Source: Pseudomonadota bacterium
GTDB taxonomy: Bacteria > Desulfobacterota > Syntrophobacteria > Syntrophobacterales > Syntrophobacteraceae
Direction: 5' to 3'
NCBI GenBank assembly: GCA_023416335.1
Contig: JAEZHY010000033.1
Location: 1-23,108, forward strand
Length of the DNA stretch: 23,108 nt
Part shown: positions 1-8,582 of the stretch, piece after piece
Position numbering within the stretch: the stretch's first letter is position 1
Layout: each line of letters starts with the position of its first letter
Position numbers and translations under genes: made by a program
Notes under the pieces: model-generated
What the model was told of the DNA's origin: nothing
Databases searched by the model: none
Seen by the model: only the letters and a program-made list of their open reading frames with translations

Positions 1-1
1 C

Positions 2-157
2 CTTGGGATTGACGAACGCTATCTCCGTCTGAAATGGATTTCCGCTTCCGAAGGAAACATTTTTGCCGACGAGATCCGGTCCTTTACGCATGAGCTTAGA
101 GAACTGGGTAGAAATCCCCTGGCAGAAAAGGCGGATTCGGGGGCTGCTGCCGTTTAA
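2..157 (+). CDS. mvhD: C-terminal end of an MvhD-like hydrogenase/Hdr electron-transfer subunit (partial)
   Basis: The window opens inside a reading frame that ends at TAA 155-157. The visible 51 residues include LRLKWISASEG and the ending RELGRNPL, which match the C-terminal part of the two complete MvhD proteins at 4722 and 10393 (for example RVEWLSSAEA and EIQVLGPSRL). MvhD is a small [2Fe-2S] protein that passes electrons from a hydrogenase or formate dehydrogenase to HdrA. The cluster-binding part, and any selenocysteine, lies outside the window. It would be the third mvhD of the locus and sits 90 bp upstream of the HdrC-HdrB fusion, so it is probably in the same operon. The family call rests only on the C-terminal match. 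Confidence 0.7.
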   Translation, partial: LGIDERYLRLKWISASEGNIFADEIRSFTHELRELGRNPLAEKADSGAAAV

Positions 158-246
158 CGGACGGGGTTGGCGGATTTGAAAAAGCCTTTTGCAGAAGACT
201 GATGCGGGGCTCATTCACAATCTGTGTAGCAGGCCTAAACGCTTGA

Positions 247-1377
247 ATGGAACAGGCTATGAAAATTAGCAAGGAACAGATTGATTATTGCATGGAATGT
301 GGTGTCTGCACGGGTAGCTGTCCCATAAGCAGGGTGCTGCCGACATTCTCCCCAAGGCAGATGATCAAGCGGGCCCTGATGGACCGTGATGAAACGGTGC
401 TCCAGGGCAGGGAGTTGTGGGCATGCCTGACCTGCTCCCGGTGCAGTGCTCGCTGCCCTGTGCAGATCGACTTTCCCGTGTTTGCCCGGAGTTACCGGGA
501 ACTCGCCAGGAACGAGGGCAACGGCCCGCAGCTCAGTCATCACGGTACCCTGCAGGCGATCGCGCACTTGCACACCAAGCCGATCAAACAGCACCGTACC
601 GACTGGGCAAAAGATGTCGGCAAATTCCAGCCGAGCGGAGATTACTTCTTCTTCGTGGGGTGCGCGCCCTACTTCGACGCTGCCCTAAAATACGGCTCGA
701 CGTCGCTCGATACGGCCAAAAGCGTGCTCCAGCTTCTGAACCGGATGGGCATCGAGCCAGCGATGAGCGACGAGGAACGATGCTGTGGGCATGACGCGCT
801 CTGGAGCGGGGATGAGGCGACCTTCCGAAAGCTGGCTTCGCTGAACCTGGAGATGATTGCCGGTACGGGAGCAAAAACCGTCATCTTCAGCTGTCCGGAA
901 GGGTACACCACATTCAAGACCGAAATCCCGAAATACTTTGGCGAGTTGCCGTTCGAGGTGATTCACATAACGGAGTTCCTCGCGCGTGAGTTGCCCGGAG
1001 CGGGTGTCGCCTTCAAGCCTGCCGAAAACGGTGATGGGGTCGTTACCTACCAGGATCCGTGCCGGCTGGGCAGGAGAGCCGGGATTTACGAGCCGCCGCG
1101 CGATCTTCTGAAACTCATTCCCGGAGTGCAGCTCGAAGAAATGGGCATGAACCGGGAAAATTCCGTCTGCTGCGGTACGAGCGCCTGGATCGAGTGTTCC
1201 AACTGTTCCAAGGCCATGCAGATCGAACGGCTCCAGGAAGCGCTGGCAACCGGAGCTTCGACGCTGATTACCGCCTGTCCGAAGTGCAGGATCCACCTTA
1301 CCTGCGCCGAACAGAATACGGATATCACTTTAAAGATTGATGATCTGTACTCGTTTCTTTTGAACCATATTGAGTAA
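247..1377 (+). CDS. HdrC-HdrB fusion (HdrD-like) heterodisulfide reductase subunit
   Basis: A 376-residue cytoplasmic iron-sulfur protein. Residues 15-25 and 60-70 carry two CxxCxxCxxxCP motifs for [4Fe-4S] clusters, as in HdrC. The rest holds two CCG domains, as in HdrB, which in methanogens bind the non-cubane [4Fe-4S] clusters that reduce disulfides. The second CCG domain is complete (C272, C308-C309, C344xxC347). The first has C139, C179-C180 and C216 but reads CPEG, so its last ligand is Gly219. HdrB and HdrC are separate in most bifurcating complexes; the fused form resembles HdrD. An ATG at 259 with GGA about 8 nt upstream is an equally good start and would remove four residues. It is followed closely by hdrA (31-bp gap). 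Its acceptor in this organism cannot be read from sequence. Confidence 0.88.
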   Translation: MEQAMKISKEQIDYCMECGVCTGSCPISRVLPTFSPRQMIKRALMDRDETVLQGRELWACLTCSRCSARCPVQIDFPVFARSYRELARNEGNGPQLSHHGTLQAIAHLHTKPIKQHRTDWAKDVGKFQPSGDYFFFVGCAPYFDAALKYGSTSLDTAKSVLQLLNRMGIEPAMSDEERCCGHDALWSGDEATFRKLASLNLEMIAGTGAKTVIFSCPEGYTTFKTEIPKYFGELPFEVIHITEFLARELPGAGVAFKPAENGDGVVTYQDPCRLGRRAGIYEPPRDLLKLIPGVQLEEMGMNRENSVCCGTSAWIECSNCSKAMQIERLQEALATGASTLITACPKCRIHLTCAEQNTDITLKIDDLYSFLLNHIE

Positions 1378-1408
1378 AGCAGTTTAACCCCTGAAGGAGA
1401 TCACGTTC

Positions 1409-2941
1409 GTGAATCGGGATGTCCTTGTCATTGGCGGAGGCATTGCAGGTATGCAAGCCTCTTTGGATCTGGCCGAAATGGGTTTCCAAGTTCACCTTGT
1501 GGAACGGCTTCCCACTATCGGCGGGAAAATGGCCCAGTTGGACAAAACCTTTCCCACCAACGACTGCGCGCTCTGAATTCTGGCTCCCAAGCTTATGGAT
1601 GTCGGTCGACATCCAAGAATTCGGCTGCTGGCCTACTCGGAAGTGGAAAAAGTGGAAGGCGATCTGGGCAATTTTCAGGTGACTGTGCGTAAAAAGCCCC
1701 GTTATGTTGACGAGAGCAAATGTACGGGTTGCGGGAGCTGCGCGGAGAAATGTCCGACTGTGACTTCGGACGCCTACAATATGGGCATGGCCAAATCCAA
1801 GGCCATCTACAAGTATTTCGCCCAGGGGATTCCTTCCGCTTACACGATAGACGCATCCGTATGCCGAAACTTCCAGCCCGGCAAGAAGTGCGGCGTCTGT
1901 GCCAAGATTTGCCAGGCGGGTGCCATCGACTACAAGCAGGAAGAGCAGATGGTCACAGTGGAGGCGGGGGCCATTATTCTGGCGACGGGGTACGAGTTGT
2001 TCGATGCCCGGAAGGCGCCGGAATACGGCTACGGCCGCCTGCCCAACGTCGTCACGGCCTTGCAGTTCGAGAGGTTCCTGTCGGCAAGCGGGCCAACTCA
2101 CGGTCACGTATACCGGCCTTCGGACCTTGCACTGGAAGCCCAACTGCCCGAAATGGAGAAATCCGCCCACAAGATATTCCGCGAACTGGAAAAGTTCGAG
2201 AAGACCTTCAATATGTCATCCGATGAGTTTGCCGACAAGTTCGAATCGGGTGAGCTTACGGGTGGGCACTACGACGATTGGGCCAGGCAGCTCAAGGTCT
2301 ACATGCCTCTGAAAGAGAAGCTGGAGAAGACGAAGGAACAGGCTGAGGCCATGGAATCGGCCCATCGGATCGCCTTCATTCAGTGTGTCGGTTCCCGCGA
2401 CAAGAGGTTCAACCAGTACTGTTCGGGCTTCTGCTGCATGCATTCCATAAAGGAGGCGCTCATCGCGCGCGAACACGACTCGAGTGCCGATATCTCCATC
2501 TTCGGAATGGATATCCGCGCCGTGGGCAAAGGTTTCGAGGAATATCGGAACCGTGCAGGCCAGGCGGGAATCAAGTTTGTGCGCAGCAGGGTCGCCGAAA
2601 TCTCGGAAAATGCAGCCCGCAACCCGATCCTTTGGTACGAAGATACGAAGAATCGCGAAGTGCACAGCCTGGAGGTTGATCTGGTTGTTCTTGCGACGGG
2701 ATGCGAACCCAGTCCGTCGGCGAAGAAATTCTCCGAACTCCTCGGCATTCCGCTGTCCGATTTCGGCTTCTATAAAAGCAGAACGGTTCCGCCAATCGAT
2801 ACATCCAGAGCGGGGATATTCACGTGCGGGTGCGCGCAGGGACCGATGGATATTCCTGAATCCGTTGCACAGGCAAGCGGGTGTGCCGCGAGGGCGGCAC
2901 AGGCTCTGTCAGGTGCTGAGGCAACGCGCCTCGTATCCTGA
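1409..2941 (+). CDS. hdrA: Selenocysteine-containing HdrA, FAD/iron-sulfur bifurcating subunit, lacking N-terminal and C-terminal domains
   Basis: Read through the in-frame TGA at 1574-1576, this gives a 510-residue HdrA with Sec56 in NDCALUILAPKL, where most HdrA proteins have Cys and some methanogen HdrA have Sec. The GTG start at 1409 is chosen because AGGAG lies just upstream at 1394-1398 and the FAD motif VIGGGIAG begins at once. Residues 105-115 hold [11 protein letters not shown] and residue 152 onward a second Cys group ([18 protein letters not shown]). Later come [18 protein letters not shown] and [17 protein letters not shown], all typical of HdrA. Compared with full HdrA it lacks the N-terminal FVCHCG domain and the C-terminal diferredoxin domain, both present in the next gene. 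It carries a charged insert of about 70 residues (about 241-316). HdrA FAD is the site of flavin-based electron bifurcation. Without readthrough only a 55-residue peptide would be made. Confidence 0.9.
1574..1615 (+). promoter_or_regulatory. UGA selenocysteine codon and SECIS-like hairpin of hdrA
   Basis: The TGA at 1574-1576 is followed after 20 nt by a perfect stem: TGGATGTC (1596-1603) pairs with GACATCCA (1608-1615) around loop GGTC. With the closing pair opened the loop reads CGGTCG, close to the GGUC-type apical loop of Escherichia coli fdhF SECIS. The frame continues without a stop for 455 codons and the protein aligns with HdrA on both sides of the TGA. Confidence 0.8.
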
Positions 2942-2955
2942 AGGAGAGAGGGCAG

Positions 2956-4665
2956 ATGAGTGGAAATGGTGAGATTCGGGACGTAAGCAGAGCGCGTATA
3001 GGTATCTTTGTGTGCCACTGCGGTTCCAATATTGCCGGTTACCTGGATTGCGAGGCACTAACGAAATACGCGGCGACCTTGCCCAATGTGGTGTATGCCA
3101 GGAACAACCTGTACACCTGTTCGGAATCCGGAATCGCCGAGATCCAGGCGGCAATTAAAGAGCACGGTCTGACCAGGGTGGTGGTGTCGTCCTGCTCTCC
3201 GCGAACTCATATGCCTCTTTTCAAAAGTGCCTGCGCGGAGGGTGGTCTGAACCAGTACCTGTTCGAGATGGCGAACATCCGCGACCAGTGTTCCTGGGTG
3301 CATATGCAGGAACGGGAGGCTGCCCAGGTCAAAGCGATGGACCTGATCCGCATGGCCGCGGCCAAGGCGACCCTGCTTGAACCGCAGGAAGACATAGAAT
3401 CGTCGCTTGTGAAAAAGGCGATGGTGCTTGGCGGCGGAATAGCCGGCATGGCTGCGGCTTCGGGCCTTGGCGATATGGGTATTGAAGTATTGCTGGTGGA
3501 GAGGGATGCCGAACTTGGGGGCATGCTCAGGAAGATAAACAGGATCGGACCCTCGGGGGAGAATGCTGCCGAACTGCTGTCCACCTTGAAGCACAAATTG
3601 CAGAAGGCCCCGAACATAAGAGTTTATCTCGCAACGCAACTGACGGGCGTCGGAGGCGTGGTCGGAAATTATGAGATAAGCCTCAAGGACAATAACGGGG
3701 CTGAGTTAAAAGAGACGGTCGGCTCGATAGTTGTCGCTACGGGCGCAGTTCCGTTCAAGCCGGAGGGCCTCTTCGGATACAACGGGAAGAACGTCATCAC
3801 CCAGGTAGAGCTGGAAGAACGATTGCACTCCGGCAGGGTGGACGCGAAGAACGTCGTGATGATCCAGTGCGTTGGCGCACGCAGCCCCGAGCGAAGCTAC
3901 TGTTCCAGAATTTGCTGCCTTACGGCGGTAAAGAACGCGCTCTATATCAAAGAACGGAATCCGGGTGCTAATGTCCATATACTCTACCGTGACATCCAGA
4001 TGTACGGCACGGACAATGAGAAGCTGCTTTGGGACTCCCGCGGCCAGGGGGTCCGGTATGATATCTACGACGCTGCGACCCCGCCGGAGGTCAGAGACGG
4101 GGCTGTAATTCTCTACCAGGCGCTTACCGGGGAAACAGTCGAAATCCCGGCCGACCTCGTAGTGCTGTCAACGCCTCTTGTCGCTCCCGAGGATTCTCAG
4201 ACCATTGCGAATTTCATGCGGATTCCGGTGGATGGGAACAACTTCTTCCTTGAAGCGCACGCGAAGCTGCGGCCGCTTGATTTTGCAACCGACGGCATCT
4301 TCCTTGCCGGTACCGCAAGGTATCCGGCAACGATTCCCGAAGCGCAGTCCCAGGGGCTTGGGGCGGCATCACGGGCGAGCACCATCCTGTCGAAGGATAA
4401 ACTGACTTTCAGTGCCCTTGTTTCCCGTGTGACGGATCGTTGCGACGGCTGCGGGCTGTGTGTCGATATTTGCCCTTACAAAGCTTTAAGTCTCGAGACT
4501 TATGAGGAAGAAGGACGGGTGCGCAGGAAAAACAGGTCGGACAATATCCTGTGCAAAGGCTGCGGACTTTGTGCCGCGACATGCCCGAAAGGCGGAATCG
4601 TCGTCCTCGGTTTCACCAGAAAGCAACTCGAAGCGCAGGTGGATGCGGCCCTTGAGATGATGTGA
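2956..4665 (+). CDS. HdrA-like partner subunit (copy 1) with N-terminal HdrA domain, FAD domain and C-terminal ferredoxin domain
   Basis: A 569-residue protein. Residues 14-130 match the N-terminal domain of HdrA (FVCHCGSN with C20 and C22, SSCSPRTH, FEMANIRDQCSWVH). The FAD-binding motif VLGGGIAG lies at 157-164, followed by IQCVGAR and YCSRICC. Two [4Fe-4S] motifs start at C496 and C533. It lacks the [12 protein letters not shown] segment, which the preceding Sec-HdrA has, so the two proteins together supply one full domain set. It starts 14 bp after hdrA with AAGGAGAG in the gap. Inference: it forms a heterodimer with Sec-HdrA and connects to the MvhD/Fdh arm encoded just downstream. A close paralogue lies at 8583-10289. 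QmoB-like proteins are an alternative family label, but no membrane or adenylylsulfate reductase genes are present. Confidence 0.87.
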   Translation: MSGNGEIRDVSRARIGIFVCHCGSNIAGYLDCEALTKYAATLPNVVYARNNLYTCSESGIAEIQAAIKEHGLTRVVVSSCSPRTHMPLFKSACAEGGLNQYLFEMANIRDQCSWVHMQEREAAQVKAMDLIRMAAAKATLLEPQEDIESSLVKKAMVLGGGIAGMAAASGLGDMGIEVLLVERDAELGGMLRKINRIGPSGENAAELLSTLKHKLQKAPNIRVYLATQLTGVGGVVGNYEISLKDNNGAELKETVGSIVVATGAVPFKPEGLFGYNGKNVITQVELEERLHSGRVDAKNVVMIQCVGARSPERSYCSRICCLTAVKNALYIKERNPGANVHILYRDIQMYGTDNEKLLWDSRGQGVRYDIYDAATPPEVRDGAVILYQALTGETVEIPADLVVLSTPLVAPEDSQTIANFMRIPVDGNNFFLEAHAKLRPLDFATDGIFLAGTARYPATIPEAQSQGLGAASRASTILSKDKLTFSALVSRVTDRCDGCGLCVDICPYKALSLETYEEEGRVRRKNRSDNILCKGCGLCAATCPKGGIVVLGFTRKQLEAQVDAALEMM

Positions 4666-4721
4666 CCGGGTTCGGCGCAATCGATCGTGCAGAATGTTCA
4701 ACAGAAAAGGATCTTCTGCCA

Positions 4722-5141
4722 ATGTCGGATATTTTTGCTCCGAAAATAGTTGGGTTCCTGTGCACGTGGTGAGCGTTTGCGGCCGCTGACCTGGCTGGGG
4801 TCAGTCGATTGCAGTATCCGCCCAACCTGCGCATCGTTCGGATGACCTGCTCCGGAATGGTCAGCCCCGATCTGATTCTTCGCGCACTCTCAAAAGGTGC
4901 CGACGGGGTTATCGTTATCGGATGCCATCTCGGGGAATGTCATTACCTGGAAGGCAATTACTCGGCGGCCAAGCGGGTTGCAGTGTTGAAGAAGTTGCTC
5001 GCTTTCGCCGGGATAAATCCCGCGAGGCTGAGGGTGGAGTGGCTGTCGTCTGCCGAGGCGCCTACCCTGGTTCGTGTCGTTACGGAATTCAGCCGGGAAA
5101 TCCAGGTCCTGGGGCCATCCCGACTTAAGATTCAATGTTGA
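4722..5141 (+). CDS. mvhD: MvhD-like [2Fe-2S] electron-transfer subunit with one selenocysteine (copy 1)
   Basis: The ATG at 4722 with AAAGGA upstream gives a 139-residue protein if TGA 4770-4772 is read as Sec17 (GFLCTWUAFAAADLAG). Other cluster-ligand candidates are C14, C43, C68 and C73 (GCHLGECHY). MvhD links HdrA to a hydrogenase or formate dehydrogenase. The next genes here are FdhB- and FdhA-like, so this copy probably serves formate. Without readthrough the gene would be missed, and only a fragment with an alternative start near 4809 would be called. The residue matching the second selenocysteine of the other copy is Cys68. Confidence 0.9.
4770..4805 (+). promoter_or_regulatory. UGA selenocysteine codon and SECIS hairpin of mvhD copy 1
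   Basis: The TGA at 4770-4772 is followed after 13 nt by CTGACC (4786-4791), loop TGGCTGG, and GGTCAG (4799-4804), extended by a G-T pair. Bases 4785-4822 are identical to 10456-10493 in mvhD copy 2 even at synonymous positions, while codons on either side have diverged. This points to an RNA-level constraint. Confidence 0.85.
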
Positions 5142-5277
5142 TGGGCGGCTTTACCAAAACCTGATAGTTGGACGGTTGGGGTGGTATCAGCCGATTTTCG
5201 GTGAGAGCTTTGAGGCCCATGGATCCGGTCTTCCGGATGCCGAGAGGGTATATTCACCGGGAGAGAGAGGCGTTTCC

Positions 5278-6084
5278 GTGATTGAGAAGATCAAGGCAAA
5301 AGCTCAGCAGCTCCTGTCGTCGGGAAAGATCAAAGGATTTCTCGCCATGCGGGAGATGCACGGGAATGTGGGGCCGCACCTCTTTATGGATGGTAACGAC
5401 CTCGAAGGACTTGTCGTTGGCGACCGGAAAAGCTCCGGTGACCGCCGATATCCCCTGAATAAGCTTCTGATCACGATTGCACGCGGTTATCCGGAGGAGT
5501 CCTTCGGGGTATTGATTCGCGGTTGCGATGAACGCGGTTTGAAAACCCTTTTCAGGACCAATCAACTCGATCCCGAGAGGGTCGTTCCTGTCGGCCTTGC
5601 CTGTCCGCAGGAACTGGCCGATGCATGCGAATGCATGAAGCCGTATCCTGACGAGTTCGTAGCGGGAGAACCTTCGGAAGGGCATTCATTTGACAGTGTG
5701 GCGCGCATTGAAGCAATTGAGCTGGACGAACGTTTCGAAGGGTGGCTGCGTGAATTCTCCAAATGCATCAAATGTTATGGCTGCCGCAACGTTTGTCCCA
5801 TGTGCTATTGCACGGAATGTACGCTGGGGGGGCGGAACTTTATCGATGTCGGCAGCCTGCCGCCGGAGAATCCCATATTCCATCTGACGCGGGCAATGCA
5901 TATGGCTGGGAGGTGCATCGATTGCGGGTTGTGCAATGAGGCATGCCCTGCTGATATTCCGCTGAGGACCCTCTACAAGAAAGTGGCCGATATAATAGAA
6001 CAGGAGTTCCAGTACCGGCCGGGGTACAATGATCCCGCATGCAAGCCTCCTTTCGGCCTCCTCGGTGAGGCCGCAAAGCATTGA
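5278..6084 (+). CDS. fdhB: FdhB/FrhB-like iron-sulfur subunit linking formate dehydrogenase to MvhD
   Basis: A 268-residue protein from GTG 5278, preceded by a GGGAGAGAGAGG purine tract. Longer upstream starts in this frame (5074) overlap the end of mvhD and are not needed. The N-terminal 150 residues resemble the F420 hydrogenase/formate dehydrogenase beta-subunit family (KIKGFLAMRE, VLIRGCDERGLKTL, VPVGLACPQ). The C-terminal part holds KCYGCRNVCPMCYCTECTL and RCIDCGLCNEACPADIPL, with enough Cys for two [4Fe-4S] clusters. It lies directly before fdhA (11-bp gap) and most likely carries electrons from FdhA to MvhD and HdrA. Whether it binds a flavin or any F420-like cofactor cannot be judged. 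Confidence 0.8.
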   Translation: MIEKIKAKAQQLLSSGKIKGFLAMREMHGNVGPHLFMDGNDLEGLVVGDRKSSGDRRYPLNKLLITIARGYPEESFGVLIRGCDERGLKTLFRTNQLDPERVVPVGLACPQELADACECMKPYPDEFVAGEPSEGHSFDSVARIEAIELDERFEGWLREFSKCIKCYGCRNVCPMCYCTECTLGGRNFIDVGSLPPENPIFHLTRAMHMAGRCIDCGLCNEACPADIPLRTLYKKVADIIEQEFQYRPGYNDPACKPPFGLLGEAAKH

Positions 6085-6095
6085 GAGGAGCCCCG

Positions 6096-8138
6096 ATGGA
6101 TTACAGGACAGTATTGACCACGTGCACGTATTGCGGTTGCGGTTGCGGTTTCTTCCTGGAGGTCCTCGACGGCCGAGTGGTGGGCACTATACCCTGTAAG
6201 ACCAATCCGGTGAACGAAGGAAAGCTCTGCGTAAAGGGTTGGAATGTTCATGAATTTATTCATAGCCCGAAGCGCCTGACTCAGCCGCTGCTCAGAAAGG
6301 ACGGCGTGTTGACGCCCGTTTCGTGGGATGAGGCCCTCGATTTTACGGCTGCCCGGATGAAGGAAATAAAAGGTACGCACGGGGGGGACAGTCTGGCTTT
6401 TCTGGCATCGGCCAAGGTGACGAACGAAGAGAACTATCTCATTCAGAAGTTTGCGCGTGCCGCAGTGGGGACTAATAATGTCGATCACTGCGCGCGACTC
6501 TGACACTCCTCGACCGTGGCAGGTCTTGCCGCGGCTTTCGGAAGTGGGGCAATGACGAACTCGATTGCCGAGTTGGAGGATGCTGACTGTATCCTTGTGA
6601 TCGGGTCCAATACGACATCTTCGCATCCGCTGGTTGCGACTCGGATATTCCGGGCCAAACAAAAGGGTGCAAAGATAATCATCGCCGACCCGCGCAGGAT
6701 TCAGTTGGTCCACCAGGCGGACTTGTACGTACAGCATAATCTCGGCAGCGATGTGGCGCTCATAAATGGAATAATGCATGTGATCCTGATGAACCGTTGG
6801 CACAACCAGGCGTTCGTCGATGAGCGGACAGAGGGCTTCGAAGAGTTTCGCAAGGTGATCGAGCAGTACACGCCCGAGCGCTCGGCAGAGATTACCGGCG
6901 TTTCGGCCGACGATATCTGTAAAATCGCGGATTGGTACGCACATGCCAAAGCGGGGTCCCTTGTCTATTGCATGGGTATTACCCAGCATACCACAGGCGT
7001 GGACAACGTCAAAAGCATGGCAAACCTGTCCATGCTTACGGGGCATATAGGACGGGCATCCACCGGTGTGAACCCGTTGCGTGGCCAGAACAACGTACAA
7101 GGCGCCTGCGATATGGGTGGCCTGCCGAACGTATATCCCGGTTATCAGGCGGTAAACGTTCCGGCAATAAGGGAGAAATTCGAGACGGCCTGGAATGCCA
7201 ATCTGTCGGATAAGGTTGGATTGACAATCCCGGGTGTACTCGAAGGGTTGAGTTCCGGCACGGTGAAGGGGGTCTATATAGTGGGTGAGAATCCCATGAT
7301 GAGCGATCCCGACGTGCATCATGTGGAAAAGGCTTTGCGCTCGGCAGAACTCCTGGTGGTTCAGGATATCTTCCTGACACCCACGGCCGAACTGGCGCAT
7401 GTTGTGTTGCCGGGGGCCTCCTTTGCAGAAAAAGACGGCACTTTTTCCAGCACCGAGAGGCGTGTTCAACGGGTGCGGGAGGCTATCAAGCCTTTGGGAG
7501 GAGCCCGCGCGGACTGGGAAATCGTCCAGGACCTCTCAACGCGGTTTGGGTACCCGATGAAGTATTCGTCGGCCGCGGAAATACTTGAGGAAGTGAGTCG
7601 ATTAACCCCGTCCTACGGTGGGATAACTTTCGACCGGCTGGATGGCCCTGGCCTCTGCTGGCCCTGTCCGACCCCGGACCATCCCGGTACCCCTTTCCTG
7701 CACCAGGGGAAGTTTTCCAGAGGTCGTGGTCTTTTCCATGCCATCGAGTACAAGCCGCCGGCGGAAGAAATCGATGCCGAGTACCCCTTTTGGCTGAGTA
7801 CCGGGCGCGTTTACGCCCACTATCATACTGGGACTATGACTCGGAATTCACCCACACTTAATGAGGAGATACCCGAGGGCTTTCTCGAAATCAATCCTGT
7901 GGATGCTCAGACAATCGGTTTGAGAAAAGGCGATGCGGTTCGGGTGGTGTCAAGAAGGGGAGAAATGATCGTCAGGGCGGAACTGACGACGCGAGTCGGG
8001 CAAGGCGTTGTTTTCATGCCTTTCCATTTTATTGAGAGTTGCGCGAACCTTCTCACCAATTCGGCCCACGATCCGATTGCGAAGATCCCTGAGTACAAGG
8101 TTTGCGCGGTATCACTGGAAAAGGCCTCAGGCTTTTAG
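6096..8138 (+). CDS. fdhA: Selenocysteine-containing cytoplasmic formate dehydrogenase catalytic subunit
   Basis: Reading TGA 6501-6503 as Sec136 gives a 680-residue molybdopterin oxidoreductase. The N-terminus has a [4Fe-4S] motif (CTYCGCGCG, then a distal Cys in GKLCVKGW). The active site reads HCARLUHSSTVAGLA, the classical Sec-His of formate dehydrogenases, with Sec as the Mo/W ligand. The C-terminal dinucleotide-binding domain begins near FWLSTGRVYAHYHTGTMTR. There is no Tat signal, so it is cytoplasmic. ATG 6096 is preferred over the TTG at 6081 because GAGAGGAG lies just before it. It oxidises formate or reduces CO2. Neighbours (HdrA, MvhD, FdhB-like) indicate coupling to Hdr, as seen in formate-using methanogens. 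A standard caller would split it at 6503. Confidence 0.95.
6501..6534 (+). promoter_or_regulatory. UGA selenocysteine codon and SECIS hairpin of fdhA
   Basis: After the TGA, CCGTGGCA (6514-6521) pairs with TGCCGCGG (6527-6534), with one G-T pair, around loop GGTCT. The loop is the same as the functional apical loop of E. coli fdhF SECIS and lies at comparable distance from the UGA. Confidence 0.9.
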
Positions 8139-8505
8139 AAGAATGTGCCGAAAGATGGCTTGACTGACTTCGAGCGGCGATTGCTGCAGCGCTGAGCAGA
8201 CTGCCTGGATTTGTATCAGATGGAAAGCTTATTCATGCCGTCGCTGTCTGATCTTGATGGTATCGTTCCACCTCCCAGCCCCCATAAAGCCGGCTGTGGC
8301 AGTAGAAAAAGGCGCTCCGTTGCTGCTCTCCGGTGAAATTTACGTCTTTGCGGTCCCGTAGGGCTTGTGTTAAGAGAAAAGAAGCGCGCGGTACATGTAA
8401 AGAAAGAGGGGAAGTGTGAGAATCGGGCGAGTTTTGAACGTGATGTTTTTATCCGAAGATGGGTGTGCTCCAGTACGGAATTGCGGAATTAGAACTGGCC
8501 AGCAG
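8139..8505 (+). other. Intergenic stretch after fdhA with no recognised gene
   Basis: About 370 bases without a coding frame of convincing length or composition on either strand. No clear terminator follows fdhA. No consensus promoter was found, although the stretch could hold an internal promoter for the downstream HdrA-like/hydrogenase genes. Part of it may be decayed hdrA sequence, since a recognisable hdrA 3' remnant begins immediately afterwards. Confidence 0.5.
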
Positions 8506-8567
8506 TGCCGCATCTAGGAGCGGCCCAGGCTCTATCAGGTCCTGAGGCAAAGCGCCTTGTATCCTGA
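8506..8567 (+). pseudogene. Remnant of the 3' end of a second hdrA gene
   Basis: Bases 8520-8567 read AAQALSGPEAKRLVS followed by TGA and match the last codons of hdrA at 2894-2941 ([15 protein letters not shown]), including the downstream AAGGAG site and the start of the next gene. Upstream, TGCCGC at 8506-8511 matches 2884-2889, but a 4-base length difference breaks the frame, after which similarity is lost. It is best explained as the scar of a duplicated hdrA/hdrA-like pair whose first gene was deleted or decayed. Confidence 0.8.
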
Positions 8568-8582
8568 AGGAGAAAAGAACAG

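Noticed and set aside
6081..6503. fdhA read as two genes or a pseudogene split by a stop codon
   Set aside because: The TGA lies exactly in CARL-U-HS with a GGTCT-loop hairpin downstream, so it is a selenocysteine codon and not a nonsense mutation.
5973..7469. Long minus-strand open frame (498 codons) across fdhA
   Set aside because: It is antisense to clearly conserved fdhB and fdhA sequence, and its translation shows no family features and repetitive His/Arg-rich composition typical of a shadow frame.
8318..8370. Cobalamin-riboswitch-like string (GGTGAAAT ... GCGGTCCCG)
   Set aside because: Only scattered words match; the expected GGGAA and GCCACTG parts and the supporting stems are not present in order.
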